Assembly: GCF_004363075.1 (NCBI RefSeq)
Contig: NZ_SNYN01000001.1
Location: 411,938-475,937 of the forward strand
Origin: Actinorugispora endophytica
GTDB taxonomy: Bacteria > Actinomycetota > Actinomycetes > Streptosporangiales > Streptosporangiaceae
DNA length: 64,000 nucleotides
Direction of reading: 5' to 3'
The notes beneath the pieces are model-generated. The model saw only the letters and a program-made list of their open reading frames with translations, was not told the DNA's origin and searched no databases. The position numbers and the translations under genes were made by a program. Shown in pieces: positions 38,205 through 47,617 of the stretch. Position 1 is the first letter of the stretch. Each line of letters begins with the position of its first letter.

Positions 38205-39191
38205 ATGGTGCTCTCCCCCGCTCGGAGCGGACGAGGAGCGGCGCGTGTCGCCCTCCTGCTCGTGACCGCCGCGCTGCTGTTCCTGGTCCCGCTCTCCTAC
38301 GCCGTCGCCGCGCCCGCCGCCGCGTCCACCGGGCACAGCAGCGGCCTCGAACGGACCAGCGCCCCCGACTGGATGGGACGGCTCCCCGACAGCGCGAACC
38401 TGGCCGGGCTGTCCATCCCCGGCACGCACGACAGCATGGCCTTCGACTCCTCGATCATCTCCCTGACCCAGGACAGCGACCTGCCCGAGCAGCTGCGCGC
38501 CGGGGTCCGCGCCCTGGACATCCGCACCCGGCACTACCGGGATTCCTTCCCCATCCACCACGGCTCCGAGTACCTCCACGCCGACTTCGCCGACGTCGTC
38601 CGCGACACCACCGACTTCCTGCGGGACAACCCCACCGAGACGGTGCTGATGCGGATACGCAGCGAGCACACCGAGGCCGAGAACACGCGCTCCTTCGAGG
38701 CGACGCTGAACTGGTACGTCGAGGACAACCCCGACACCAGGGACCGGCTGCGCGACCACCTGTGGCGGCCCCCCGCCGGGTACGACGGGCGCGTCCCCGA
38801 CCTGGGCGAGACGCGGGGCCGGATCGTCATCCTGCAGGACTTCGACTCCTCGGTCCCGTACGGGCCGCGCTGGGGCGGCGACCGGACCGACATCCAGGAC
38901 GAGTACCACCTGCCCACCCTCTTCCACGTCCCGCAGAAGTGGGACCTGGTCCGATCCCACTTCGAGCGCACCGACCAGGGCGCCCCCGACGTCCTGCACG
39001 TCAACCACCTGAGCGCGTCCGGCGGGGCGCTGCCGGTCTCCGTGGCCAAGGGCGCGCTCGGCGTCACCGGGATGAACGAGCGCGCGCTGGACCACCTGGA
39101 GGCCGGGAACGTCCGGCGCACCGGAACGGTCATGGCCGACTTCCCGGGCCCTGCCCTGGTCGAGGCGGTCATCGCGCGCAACCTCCCCTGA
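38205..39191 (+). CDS. Secreted phosphatidylinositol-specific phospholipase C-like protein
   Basis: The 328-residue protein has a signal peptide (ALLLVTAALLFLVPLSYAVAAPAAA). The PI-PLC X domain has the first catalytic His in SIPGTHDSMAFD and the second in IHHGSEYLHADFADV. Other conserved parts are LDIRTR, FLRDNPTETVLMRI and GRIVILQDF. Bacterial members cleave PI or GPI head groups without calcium. The length matches the family, so it is probably an active extracellular lipase. Confidence 0.88.
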   Translation: MVLSPARSGRGAARVALLLVTAALLFLVPLSYAVAAPAAASTGHSSGLERTSAPDWMGRLPDSANLAGLSIPGTHDSMAFDSSIISLTQDSDLPEQLRAGVRALDIRTRHYRDSFPIHHGSEYLHADFADVVRDTTDFLRDNPTETVLMRIRSEHTEAENTRSFEATLNWYVEDNPDTRDRLRDHLWRPPAGYDGRVPDLGETRGRIVILQDFDSSVPYGPRWGGDRTDIQDEYHLPTLFHVPQKWDLVRSHFERTDQGAPDVLHVNHLSASGGALPVSVAKGALGVTGMNERALDHLEAGNVRRTGTVMADFPGPALVEAVIARNLP

Positions 39192-39237
39192 CGGTCCGTT
39201 GATCCCCCGCACACACGGCGTCGGGCATCCTGGGCGG

Positions 39238-40533
39238 ATGCCCGACCAGCCCCTCCGCCGCACGCCCGCCCGGACCGCCCTGGCCTGCCTGCTCACCCTG
39301 GTGACGCTCGCCGTGGCCGCGCCCGTCGCGCTGGTGAGCGCGCGCTCCTACACGCCCTCCCCGCTGGCGCGGACCGACGCCGAGGTGGTCACCGACACGC
39401 TGCCCCGCCTGGCGTTCGTCAAGAGCGCGCTGGCCGACGGCGGCGGGCAGGACATGCAGGCGCTGTTCCCCGAGGGCTACTTCTTCACGCACGCGCTGTA
39501 CGGGCTGACCTGGCTCGACACCGCCCAGCGCGACCCCGCCCTGCGCGCGGAGGCGCTCCGGGAGGCCCGGTGGGCGCTGGACCTGCTGTACTCGCCGGCC
39601 GGGACCGCCCCGTTCCCGGCCGACGCCGCGCCCGCGTACGGGGTGTTCCACGCGGGCTGGGCGAACTGGCTGCGCGGGCGGATCGTGGCCGTGGCGGGCG
39701 GCCCCGGGGCCGCGCCCGAGGAGGCGGCCGGGCTCGACGCGTCCTCCGAGGAGCTGGCCGCGGCGTTCGAGGACTCCATCGCGGCCGGGACCCCGTTCCT
39801 GGCCGCCTACCCGGGGCAGGCCTGGCCCGTGGACAGCGTCGTGGCCGTCGCCTCGCTGCGGCTGCGCGACCACCTGGCGGGCGACGACCGGCACTCCGCG
39901 CTCATCGGGGAGTGGACGGCCCGGACGCGCGACCGCCTCGACCCGGCGACCGGCCTCGTCCCGCACCGGGTCGACGCCGCGGACGGCGGCGTGGCCGACG
40001 GCGCGCGGGCCACGTCCCAGTCGCTGCTGCTGCGCTTCCTGTTCGAGATCGACCCCGAGTGGGCCGCCGCCGACTACGCGGTCTTCCGCGAGCTGTTCAC
40101 CTCGGACGTCGCGATGCTGCCGGGGGTCCGCGAGTACCCGGTCGGCGACGACTCCCCCGGCGACGTCGACTCCGGCCCGCTGGTCTTCGGGCTGTCCGCG
40201 TCGGCCAGCACGGTCGCCGTCGCCGACGCGGTGCTCTTCGCCGACGCCCCGGCCGCCGCCTCCCTGACCGGCTTCGCCGAGGCCGCGGGCATGGCGGTGG
40301 AGTGGGGCGGCGAGCGCCGCTACCTGGGCGGCGCGCTGCCCGTGGGCGACGCCTTCCTGATGTGGTCCCTGGCCGCCGTGCCGGCCGTTTCGGCCGACAC
40401 CCCGCCGGTCCCCACCGACACGGCCTCCCCCTGGTGGCGCGTCCCCTGGCACCTGCTGACCCTGCTCCCGGTGGCGGCCCTGGCCCTGCTCGCGGTCCGC
40501 GCCTGGCGGCGGCCCGCCGCCGCGCACCGGTGA
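39238..40533 (+). CDS. Exported or membrane-anchored protein of unknown function
   Basis: I do not recognise this 431-residue protein. It has an N-terminal membrane span (TALACLLTLVTLAVAAPVALV), a large Ala/Asp-rich domain and a C-terminal span (LLTLLPVAALALLAV) with an RxxRRP tail. Both anchors place the domain outside. Helical blocks with aromatic motifs (FPEGYFFTHALYGLTWLD, AYPGQAWPVDSVVAVASL, TGLVPHRVD) look like an alpha/alpha-toroid hydrolase or isomerase fold. That fold is a guess. Confidence 0.65.
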   Translation: MPDQPLRRTPARTALACLLTLVTLAVAAPVALVSARSYTPSPLARTDAEVVTDTLPRLAFVKSALADGGGQDMQALFPEGYFFTHALYGLTWLDTAQRDPALRAEALREARWALDLLYSPAGTAPFPADAAPAYGVFHAGWANWLRGRIVAVAGGPGAAPEEAAGLDASSEELAAAFEDSIAAGTPFLAAYPGQAWPVDSVVAVASLRLRDHLAGDDRHSALIGEWTARTRDRLDPATGLVPHRVDAADGGVADGARATSQSLLLRFLFEIDPEWAAADYAVFRELFTSDVAMLPGVREYPVGDDSPGDVDSGPLVFGLSASASTVAVADAVLFADAPAAASLTGFAEAAGMAVEWGGERRYLGGALPVGDAFLMWSLAAVPAVSADTPPVPTDTASPWWRVPWHLLTLLPVAALALLAVRAWRRPAAAHR

Positions 40534-40596
40534 GCGTCCCCGGACGCCCCGCCCGACCAGCGATCCCGATCGGGCGGACTCACTAAGCTGGAGGGC

Positions 40597-42327
40597 ATGG
40601 CCGACCCGCAAGAAGTTCTCACGCAACGGGTCCAGTCCGCGCTCGGCGCCGCCTTCGGCGCCGATTACGCCGAGACCGACCCTGTCATCCGCCCTTCACA
40701 GTTCGCCGACTACCAGGCCAACGCCGCGCTGGCGCTGGCCAAGAGGGTCGGGCGAAAGCCGCGCGACGTCGCCGCGGAGATCGTCGCGCACCTGGACGTC
40801 GCGGACGTCTGCCGAGAGGTGGAGATCAGCGGCCCCGGCTTCGTCAACCTGACGCTGCGCGAGGACTGGATCGCGGGCAGGGCGCAGGAGCTGCGCGCCG
40901 ACGACCGGCTGGGCACGCCCCGGCAGGAGCCCCGGAACATCCCGATCGACTACTCCGCGCCGAACGTGGCCAAGGAGATGCACGTCGGGCACCTGCGCAC
41001 CACCGTCGTGGGCGACGCGCTGGCCCGCACGCTGGAGTTCCTGGGCCACAACGTCATCCGGCAGAACCACATCGGCGACTGGGGCACCCCCTTCGGCATG
41101 CTCATCGAGCACCTGCTGGAGGTCGGCGAGGACTCCGCCGACGCCGCGCTGCTGAAGACCGACCCGAACGCCTTCTACCAGGCGGCCCGCGTCAAGTTCG
41201 ACGGCGACGAGGAGTTCGCCGCGCGCTCGCGCGGGCGCGTCGTGGCGCTCCAGGGCGGCGACGCCGAGACGCTGCGGCTGTGGCGGGACCTGATCGAGCT
41301 GTCCAAGGCCTACTTCAACAGGATCTACGCCACACTCGACGTCACCCTCACCGACGCCGACCTCGCGGGCGAGAGCACGTACAACGACATGCTCGGCCCG
41401 ATCTGCGACGAGCTCCAGGCCAAGGGCATCGCGGAGGTCAGCGAGGGCGCGCTCTGCGTCTTCCTCGACGGGTTCACCGGCCGCGAGGGCAAGCCGGTCC
41501 CGCTGATCGTCCGCAAGAGCGACGGCGGCTACGGCTACGGCAGCACCGACCTGGCCACCATCAAGTACCGGACGGAGGAGCTCAAGGCCGACCGGATCGT
41601 CTACGTCATCGGCGCCCCGCAGTCCCTGCACCTGCAGATGGTGTACGAGACCGCGCGCAAGGCCGACTGGCTCGGCGACACCGAACCGGTCCACGTGCAG
41701 ATCGGCAACGTGCTCGGCACCGACGGCAAGATCCTGCGCACCCGCAGCGGCGCGCCCATCCGGCTGATGGCGCTGCTGGACGAGGCCGTCGAGCGCGCGG
41801 CCAAGGTGGTCGCCGAGACCCGCCCCGACCTGGACGACGCGGCCCGCGCCGCGATCGCCCGCGAGGTCGGGATCGGCGCGGTGAAGTACGCGGACCTGTC
41901 GATCTCGCACGACACCGAGTACATCTTCGACTTCGACCGCATGCTGGCCCTCAACGGCAACACCGGCCCGTACCTCCAGTACGCCACCGCGCGCATCCGC
42001 TCCATCTTCCGCAAGGGCGGACTGGACCCGGCCGAGGCCACCGGCCCGGTCGTGGTCACCGAGGCCGCCGAGCGCGCCCTCGCCCTGAGGCTGCTGGGCT
42101 TCGGCGCCGCCGTGGCCCAGGTCGGCGACACCCTGGAACCGCACCGGCTGTGCGCGTACCTGTTCGACCTGGCCCAGTCGTTCACCTCGTTCTACGAGTC
42201 CTGCCCGGTGCTCAAGGCCGAGGACCCGTCGGTGCGGGCCTCCCGCCTGGCGCTGACCGCCGTGACACTGGACACGCTGGTCAAGGGCCTCGGCCTGTTG
42301 GGCGTGACCGCGCCCGAGCGGATGTAG
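40597..42327 (+). CDS. argS: Arginyl-tRNA synthetase
   Basis: ArgRS (576 residues) charges tRNA-Arg. The N-terminal additional domain (residues about 1-110), the HIGH-box equivalent SAPNVAKEMHVGHLRTTVVGD, QNHIGDWGTPFGMLIEHL, the KMSK-equivalent GKILRTRSG and the anticodon-binding C-terminus (LCAYLFDLAQSFTSFYESCPVL) are all present. A very strong hairpin follows. It is one of the few firmly housekeeping genes here. Confidence 0.97.
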   Translation: MADPQEVLTQRVQSALGAAFGADYAETDPVIRPSQFADYQANAALALAKRVGRKPRDVAAEIVAHLDVADVCREVEISGPGFVNLTLREDWIAGRAQELRADDRLGTPRQEPRNIPIDYSAPNVAKEMHVGHLRTTVVGDALARTLEFLGHNVIRQNHIGDWGTPFGMLIEHLLEVGEDSADAALLKTDPNAFYQAARVKFDGDEEFAARSRGRVVALQGGDAETLRLWRDLIELSKAYFNRIYATLDVTLTDADLAGESTYNDMLGPICDELQAKGIAEVSEGALCVFLDGFTGREGKPVPLIVRKSDGGYGYGSTDLATIKYRTEELKADRIVYVIGAPQSLHLQMVYETARKADWLGDTEPVHVQIGNVLGTDGKILRTRSGAPIRLMALLDEAVERAAKVVAETRPDLDDAARAAIAREVGIGAVKYADLSISHDTEYIFDFDRMLALNGNTGPYLQYATARIRSIFRKGGLDPAEATGPVVVTEAAERALALRLLGFGAAVAQVGDTLEPHRLCAYLFDLAQSFTSFYESCPVLKAEDPSVRASRLALTAVTLDTLVKGLGLLGVTAPERM

Positions 42328-42342
42328 CGGCCCCGATCCCCG

Positions 42343-42378
42343 TGAGGGCCGCTCCCACGACCGTGGGAGCGGCCCTCA
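42343..42378 (+). terminator. argS terminator
   Basis: Perfect 17-bp arms (42343-42359 and 42362-42378, TGAGGGCCGCTCCCACG) with a 2-nt loop start 15 bp past the argS stop. Confidence 0.9.
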
Positions 42379-42499
42379 GGCGTTCCCCGGTGCGCCCTCT
42401 CGGCCTCCGCCCTCGGATTTGCGCTCGGCAGGCATACTCACAACGGGGCATTTGAAGTACTTATCATTACGAAAACGGTGAAAACCGGGGGAAACCACC

Positions 42500-43114
42500 A
42501 TGAACCAACAGTCGGAGGGCCATAATCCCGTGGGACCGCGGCCCGGGACGTGGCACCTGGACCCGCTGCACTCCAGCCTGATCTTCGTCGCGCGCTACCT
42601 GCGCTTCGGCCGGGTCCAGGGCACCATCAACAAGGCCCGGGGATCGGTGCTGGTCGCCGAGGACCCGCGCGACTCCACGGTGGACGTCGCCATCGACGCC
42701 GCCAGCGTCAACACCGGCGTCCGGGCCCGCGACGACCACCTGCGCTCACCCGACTTCCTGGACGTCGAGCGGTACCCGGAACTGCGGTTCACCAGCACCG
42801 GGCTCCGGGAGCGCGGCCGGTCCCGCAACGCCTTCACCATGTCCGGCGACCTCGCCCTGCACGACACCACGCTGCCGATCACCCTGGACTGCCAGTGGGT
42901 CGGCGAGGCCCCGCACTACGGGGACCACGAGAACGGCTACGGCCACTTCTTCACCGGCGGCACCCGGATCCGGCTGTCCGACTTCGGCATCGGCGACGGC
43001 GGCGAGCTCCCGTGGGGCGGACGCCTCGTCGGCGACGAGGTGGACATCGTGCTGGAGGTCCGGGTCCAGAACCACGACCCGGAGCCCTTCCTCCACCAGA
43101 TCGGGCACGTGTAA
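42500..43114 (+). CDS. YceI-family lipocalin-like protein
   Basis: The 204-residue YceI protein has GTWHLDPLHSSLIFVARYLRFGRVQG, VDVAIDAASVNTGVRARDDHLRSPDFLDVERYPELRFTS and GDLALHDTTLPITL. YceI domains form a lipocalin-like barrel that binds isoprenoid or other lipophilic ligands. No signal peptide is seen, so it is cytoplasmic, as for many actinobacterial homologues. The upstream 40 bp is A/T-rich and includes AAGTACTT, a possible regulator site. Confidence 0.92.
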   Translation: MNQQSEGHNPVGPRPGTWHLDPLHSSLIFVARYLRFGRVQGTINKARGSVLVAEDPRDSTVDVAIDAASVNTGVRARDDHLRSPDFLDVERYPELRFTSTGLRERGRSRNAFTMSGDLALHDTTLPITLDCQWVGEAPHYGDHENGYGHFFTGGTRIRLSDFGIGDGGELPWGGRLVGDEVDIVLEVRVQNHDPEPFLHQIGHV

Positions 43115-43138
43115 GAGGGCGGGAACACGGGTTCTCCC

Positions 43139-43200
43139 GGCGATCTTGACCTTTTCGGGGCCTCAACCGTGGTTGAGGCCCCGAAAAGGTCAAGATCGCC
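43139..43200. repeat. Intergenic palindrome (GATC-ended family, copy 6)
   Basis: Perfect 30-bp arms (43139-43168 and 43171-43200, containing GATCTTGACCTTTTCGGGGC) with a 2-nt loop form the longest stem in the window. It lies between the convergent yceI gene and the end of the Tad operon, terminating both. Confidence 0.92.
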
Positions 43201-43229
43201 GAGGAAACCGGAGGCCCGGTCCCGGCGGA

Positions 43230-46163
43230 TCAGCCGTTGGACGGGCGGGCGGCGGCCTCCGAGTGCTGGTCGCCGTCGCCCGGCCTGGGGCGACGCATCC
43301 GGGGCTTGCCCGCCTTGCGGGGGCGGTAGGTGAGCGGCTGCTGCGCCGGGGCCTGCCCGGCCTCGTCGGCGGCCCGCTCCGATGCCGCGTTCTGCGTCCG
43401 GGGCGCCTTCGCGACCGGCTTCCGCTCCCGCCTCGGGGCCGGGGCCGCAGGCCTGGCCGGGGCCGGAGCCGCGTCCTGCGCCGGGGCAGGAGCCGGGGCC
43501 GCCTCCTCGACGGAGTGCGGGGTCGGCGCCCGGAACCGCTTGGGGGTCGGCTTCCGCCGGACCGGGGGCGGCGCGCTCGGCTGGTTGAGGCTGGAGAAGG
43601 CCGAGGCCAGGCCATCGGACGGCTCTTCGGCCGGGGGTTCGGCCTTCGCGACCGGGGAGGGCTCCCGCTCCTCGGCCTCGCCCACGGGCTCCTCCGCGAC
43701 CGGCTCGAAGACCCGCTCGACGGCTACCGGCTCCTCGACGACGGGCTCGGCCACCGCCTCCTCCGCGACCTGCTCGACGGCCACCGGTTCCGCGACGGCC
43801 ACGGGCTCCGGCTCGAAGACCTCCGCCTCCCAGACCTGCTCGACAGGCGCGGCGGGCTCGGGCTCCTCGACCACGGGCTCGGCCACCGCCTCCTCCGCGA
43901 CCGGCTCCGGCGCGGCGCGGCGCCGCTTCCACGGCGAGGGCCCGCGCGGCGCGGCGATGGCCCGGAGCGCGCGCTCCCGGTCCGCCTCGCGGGCTTCCTC
44001 CTCCTCGAACGCGCTGGTGAACGCGTCCCACGCCGCCGACGCCCCGATCGTCCCGGTCGTGCGCTCCGCCCTGCGGCGCGCCGCACCCGTCTCCGGGGAC
44101 TCCTCCTCGGCCGCTTCCCAGACCTCCTCGCGGGCCGCTTCCCGGACCGGCTCCTCGTCCCGGCCCCAGAAGCCCGCGTCCTCCAAGCCCGAGGAACCGA
44201 AGGCCGAGGAGTCGAAGGCCGAGGAATCGAAGGCCGCGGAGTCGAAGGCCGCGTCCTCGACGCCCGCCTCCCGGACGGAGGCGTCCGCGCGCGGCGACTC
44301 GTCGACGACCGGCAGGATGATGGCGGTCGGGTCGTCGTCCCCCATCTCCTCGGCCTCCTCCGCCGCGCTGTAGCCGCGGATCAGCTCGTTGACCCGGGTG
44401 GCGTCGCACCCCGGCCACCAGGCGTGGAAGATCCCGGTCAGAGGCGGACTGGTCTCGGTGATGAGGCCGTCCGCCTCGATCACGCAGCTGCCGCCGAGCG
44501 GCCAGCGGCCCAGCAGGACCGCGCTGATACCGCGCTCCTGGCCGTGCAGCAGCAGGCCGGAGAGCGCGACCTCGTGCTCGGGGGTCGGCGTGGCGATCAG
44601 CACCAGCGGCGCGCGGTCGTCCACGGCGATGGGCTGGTCCGCGTTGTCGTGCAGTTCCCGCTGAAGGATCGTCAGCGCGTCGTGCATCGTCTCCACGACC
44701 CGCACCCCGGCGAACCGGTCGGAGGCCAGCAGGGCCTGCCCTTCGGATCCGAGCAGGATCAGCACGTCGGGCTTGGTGATGAGGACGCGCGCGGACCGCT
44801 CGTCCTCGGTGGACAGCGCGTTGGCGATGAGCCGCCGGGCCGCGGCGCGCGCGCCCGGTCCGGTGATCCCGATCCCCGGGATGTGGCTGATCTCGATGAT
44901 GACGCGCCCGTCGACGTCGTCGCCGGGCAGCGGGCGCGGCGACGCGTCGATGGACCGGCGCTCCGGCTTCTTCGGCGTGCCCGCCGTCAGGGCCCGGGTG
45001 CCGCGCGGCAGGGCCAGCGCGACCTTGCGGACGCCGCCGCGCCGGCCCGCGACGAACCCGCCGACGACCCCCGCGAACGCCGCTCCCATGAGCGCGCCCG
45101 CGGCCGGGACCTCCAGGACCACGACCTTGCTCGTCGCGCCGGAGACGGCGGCCTGCTGGGGCTCGTCGCCGATGTCGCTGGTGTTCGCGACCGGCACGAT
45201 CGGCACCACCGGAGCCGTCTCCTGCTCCCGGTCCGGCTCCGCCGCGCCCTTCGCGACGACGGCCGTCCCGGCGGCCTGCTCCGTTCCGGCCTCGGAGGCG
45301 GTCTCGGAGGCGGGCTCGGAGGCGGGCTCGGGCTGCGGGGCCGGAGGCGCGGGCCTGACCGCGTAGGTCACCTCGACCCTGCGCTGCGCCTCCACGTCGG
45401 CGTCGTCCAGCAGCTGCTCCGAACCCACGCCCTCGACCTCGATCTCGGGGGCCTCCTCGCCGAGTTCGGCGGCGAGGTGGTCGGCGACGCTCTGGGCGCG
45501 CCGCTCGGAGAGCTCCAGGTTGACCGCGTCGCTCCCCGACCGGTCGGTGTGCCCGGTCACCAGGACCGGGACCTCCGGGTCGCCGTGCTCGCGGATCAGG
45601 TCGACGACCGGTTCCAGGTCCTCGCGCATCCCGTCGGTGAGCGAGGCCGAGTTGATGGTGAACCCCGAGAGGGTCCGGACGCGCTCGGTGCTCGCCGTCC
45701 CGCCGTCAGCCTCCCCGGTGGACGGCGGGGCCGTCCGGTCCTGCTCCTGCGCCTCGTCGCCGCCGGTGTCCGGCGTCTCCACGCCCTGCACCCCGACCAC
45801 GTCCTCGACGACGACGGTGTCGGCGAACGCCTGGGTCGGCGCGGCCAGGGAGCCGCCGATGGCGGTGGCCGCGATGATCTGGAGCGGCCCCAGGGGGCGG
45901 AACCGCCGCGCCCGGCCGCGCCCGCGCGCGGCGAACTCGACGGCCAGGCTGACCGCGTAGAGCCCCCACAGCGCCCACAGCGTGACGACCAGGAACGCGG
46001 TCGCCAGGCCGGGCGGCAGGCTGAGGCTGCTCAGGTGGACGACCAGGCTGTTCCAGGTCAGGTCCGAATCGGGCCACGGCAGGTGCCACAGCAGCACGTA
46101 GGGAAGTCCGAGCAGCAGGACCAGGGTGAAGAGCAGTGCGCCCAGTCTCCGGATCACTCGCAT
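43230..46163 (-). CDS. OmpA-domain membrane protein at the end of the Tad operon
   Basis: The 977-residue protein has two membrane spans at the N-terminus, then an OmpA/MotB-type peptidoglycan-binding domain (about residues 160-270; VTGHTDRSGSDAVNLELSERRAQSVADHLA). A span follows (GALMGAAFAGVVGGFVAG), then a large cytoplasmic domain (about 380-620; VIIEISHIPGIGITGPGARAAARRLIANAL, LITKPDVLILLGSEGQALLASDR). An about 350-residue Glu/Ala/Pro/Val-rich low-complexity tail ends with basic segments. ATG 46163 has GGAGG 5 bp upstream. It probably ties the pilus machine to the wall. The position is often occupied by LysM/BTAD proteins in related loci. Confidence 0.8.
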   Translation of the reverse strand: MRVIRRLGALLFTLVLLLGLPYVLLWHLPWPDSDLTWNSLVVHLSSLSLPPGLATAFLVVTLWALWGLYAVSLAVEFAARGRGRARRFRPLGPLQIIAATAIGGSLAAPTQAFADTVVVEDVVGVQGVETPDTGGDEAQEQDRTAPPSTGEADGGTASTERVRTLSGFTINSASLTDGMREDLEPVVDLIREHGDPEVPVLVTGHTDRSGSDAVNLELSERRAQSVADHLAAELGEEAPEIEVEGVGSEQLLDDADVEAQRRVEVTYAVRPAPPAPQPEPASEPASETASEAGTEQAAGTAVVAKGAAEPDREQETAPVVPIVPVANTSDIGDEPQQAAVSGATSKVVVLEVPAAGALMGAAFAGVVGGFVAGRRGGVRKVALALPRGTRALTAGTPKKPERRSIDASPRPLPGDDVDGRVIIEISHIPGIGITGPGARAAARRLIANALSTEDERSARVLITKPDVLILLGSEGQALLASDRFAGVRVVETMHDALTILQRELHDNADQPIAVDDRAPLVLIATPTPEHEVALSGLLLHGQERGISAVLLGRWPLGGSCVIEADGLITETSPPLTGIFHAWWPGCDATRVNELIRGYSAAEEAEEMGDDDPTAIILPVVDESPRADASVREAGVEDAAFDSAAFDSSAFDSSAFGSSGLEDAGFWGRDEEPVREAAREEVWEAAEEESPETGAARRRAERTTGTIGASAAWDAFTSAFEEEEAREADRERALRAIAAPRGPSPWKRRRAAPEPVAEEAVAEPVVEEPEPAAPVEQVWEAEVFEPEPVAVAEPVAVEQVAEEAVAEPVVEEPVAVERVFEPVAEEPVGEAEEREPSPVAKAEPPAEEPSDGLASAFSSLNQPSAPPPVRRKPTPKRFRAPTPHSVEEAAPAPAPAQDAAPAPARPAAPAPRRERKPVAKAPRTQNAASERAADEAGQAPAQQPLTYRPRKAGKPRMRRPRPGDGDQHSEAAARPSNG

Positions 46164-46187
46164 CGCCGCCTCCACAGGACGCTAGGG

Positions 46188-46610
46188 CTAGGTGGTCGGT
46201 TCAGTGTAGGGACGGGCACTGGCGGTGCCGTCGACCGTGTTGCCCATCGGCAGCATGGCGGAGTCGTAGGAGAGCGACGCGGTGACCGTGACCGTGTCGC
46301 CGTTCACGGTGACCGTTCCGGTGGCCCCGGAGGTCGAGAGGAAGCCCTGCGCCGCCTGGCTGGCGGCTGCGGCGTCGATCTGAACGGTACCGGACCGGTA
46401 GGCGGCCCAGTCGAGCTGCTGGGCCCCGACCCGCGCGGCCTCCTGCGCGATGGTCATGGCGTTGTTCTTGGCCCGCAGCGCGCCGCCGCCTTCGATGACC
46501 AGGGCCAGGCACAGGATGAACGCCGACGCCATGACGACGACGAAGGCGGTGACCTGGCCGCTGTCCTCCCCGCGCCTGCGGTTCCGCGCGCGGATGCGGT
46601 CGCGTCTCAC
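46188..46610 (-). CDS. TadG/TadE-like pseudopilin
   Basis: The 140-residue protein has a basic N-terminus and the hydrophobic segment GQVTAFVVVMASAFILCLALVI. The prepilin-type Glu5 is absent (SGQVTAF), as in TadG-type proteins. The outer part is short. The start overlaps the previous TadE gene by 4 nt. It presumably primes or anchors the pilus. Confidence 0.82.
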   Translation of the reverse strand: MRRDRIRARNRRRGEDSGQVTAFVVVMASAFILCLALVIEGGGALRAKNNAMTIAQEAARVGAQQLDWAAYRSGTVQIDAAAASQAAQGFLSTSGATGTVTVNGDTVTVTASLSYDSAMLPMGNTVDGTASARPYTEPTT

Positions 46611-47023
46611 GGCGTCCCCCGGTAGGTGTCGACGACGACGGTGGACTCGCCCTGCACCGTGCGGGTGCCGGGCACGTTCAGCCCCGACAGGTCGCCGAGG
46701 TCGATGTGGCAGCTGAGCACGGCGGTGACCGCGCCGCCGGGCTGCAGCCCGCCGTGGTTCAGGGCCAGGGTGTAGTCCGCGCAGACCAGCCCGTGGCTGC
46801 TCAGCGCCTCGCCCGCGACCTGGTCGGCGGCGGCCTGGGCCTGCGGCGCGGTCCGCTCCATGGAGGCCGCGCGCGCGGCGGCGTGCGCGATCTCGTCGGC
46901 GGTGCTCTGCGCGCCGACGACCCGCCCGGCCAGCACCATCAGCAGCGCGAACGCGATGAGCAGCGGCGCGACCAGGGTCAGCTCCACGGAGGCGGACCCG
47001 CGCTCGGTCCGGCCCCGGGTCAC
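46607..47023 (-). CDS. TadE-family pseudopilin
   Basis: The 138-residue protein has the class III prepilin motif RG-SASVELTLVAPLLIAFALLM with Glu5, and a Cys pair (CADY, LSCHI) that could form a disulfide in the exported part. It has 4-nt overlaps with both neighbours. Confidence 0.87.
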   Translation of the reverse strand: MTRGRTERGSASVELTLVAPLLIAFALLMVLAGRVVGAQSTADEIAHAAARAASMERTAPQAQAAADQVAGEALSSHGLVCADYTLALNHGGLQPGGAVTAVLSCHIDLGDLSGLNVPGTRTVQGESTVVVDTYRGTP

Positions 47024-47406
47024 GGCTGGGCTCCGACCGGGGTCGGCGGGACGAAGCGCTCCACCGGGGCGGACAGCTCGTGCCGGACCGGCCAGGTGAA
47101 GCCGGGGAGGATGCTGGGCACCTCTGCCTCCACGACGACGTTGACGGTGGTCGCGCCGGTGCTCACCGTGACGCTGCGGTTGGCGAGGATGGAACCGCCG
47201 AGCTCGTCGGCGATTCCCCCCTCACCGGTGGCCTCCACCGTCCGCGCCGCGTCGATCGTCTGCTGCGCGATGGCGGAGGCCACGTTGTTGCCGTGCATCC
47301 ACATCGCGACCTGCACCACGAGCAGCACCAGGAACATCATCAGCGGGGTCGCGATGACCAGCTCGGTGGTGCTGCCTCGGTCGTCGCGCGGGATGTCGGG
47401 TCGCAT
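47020..47406 (-). CDS. TadE-family pseudopilin
   Basis: The 128-residue protein starts at ATG 47406, giving a short basic leader then RGSTTELVIATPLMMFLVLLVVQVAMWMHGNNVASAIAQQ. Glu and the hydrophobic N-helix are conserved. It begins 4 bp after the Flp-like gene and overlaps the next TadE gene by 4 nt. A longer upstream start would overlap the Flp-like gene and is less likely. Confidence 0.85.
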   Translation of the reverse strand: MRPDIPRDDRGSTTELVIATPLMMFLVLLVVQVAMWMHGNNVASAIAQQTIDAARTVEATGEGGIADELGGSILANRSVTVSTGATTVNVVVEAEVPSILPGFTWPVRHELSAPVERFVPPTPVGAQP

Positions 47407-47410
47407 CGGG

Positions 47411-47593
47411 CTATTCGCCGCCGACACTGAAGGAGATGGCGCTGGCCGCCGCCTCCACGTTGCCGGCAATGATCCCCACCACGCCAATGGCCATACCGAC
47501 CAGCGCCGCGATGACGACGACCGTCTCGGTGGAGTAGCCGCCGTCGTGCCCGTTGGGGCGGCGGGAGCGGAGGAAGGCGCGGATTCTGTTCAC
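47411..47593 (-). CDS. Flp-type major pilin (small)
   Basis: This 60-residue pilin has a basic leader, the cleavage region HDG-GYSTETVVVIAALVGMAIGVV with Glu5, a hydrophobic helix and a very short tail. That is the normal size for a Flp pilin. It lies 24 bp after tadC. It is the likely structural subunit of the fibre. Confidence 0.82.
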   Translation of the reverse strand: MNRIRAFLRSRRPNGHDGGYSTETVVVIAALVGMAIGVVGIIAGNVEAAASAISFSVGGE

Positions 47594-47617
47594 TGGTTTT
47601 CTCCTTAGGTTGGGGGT

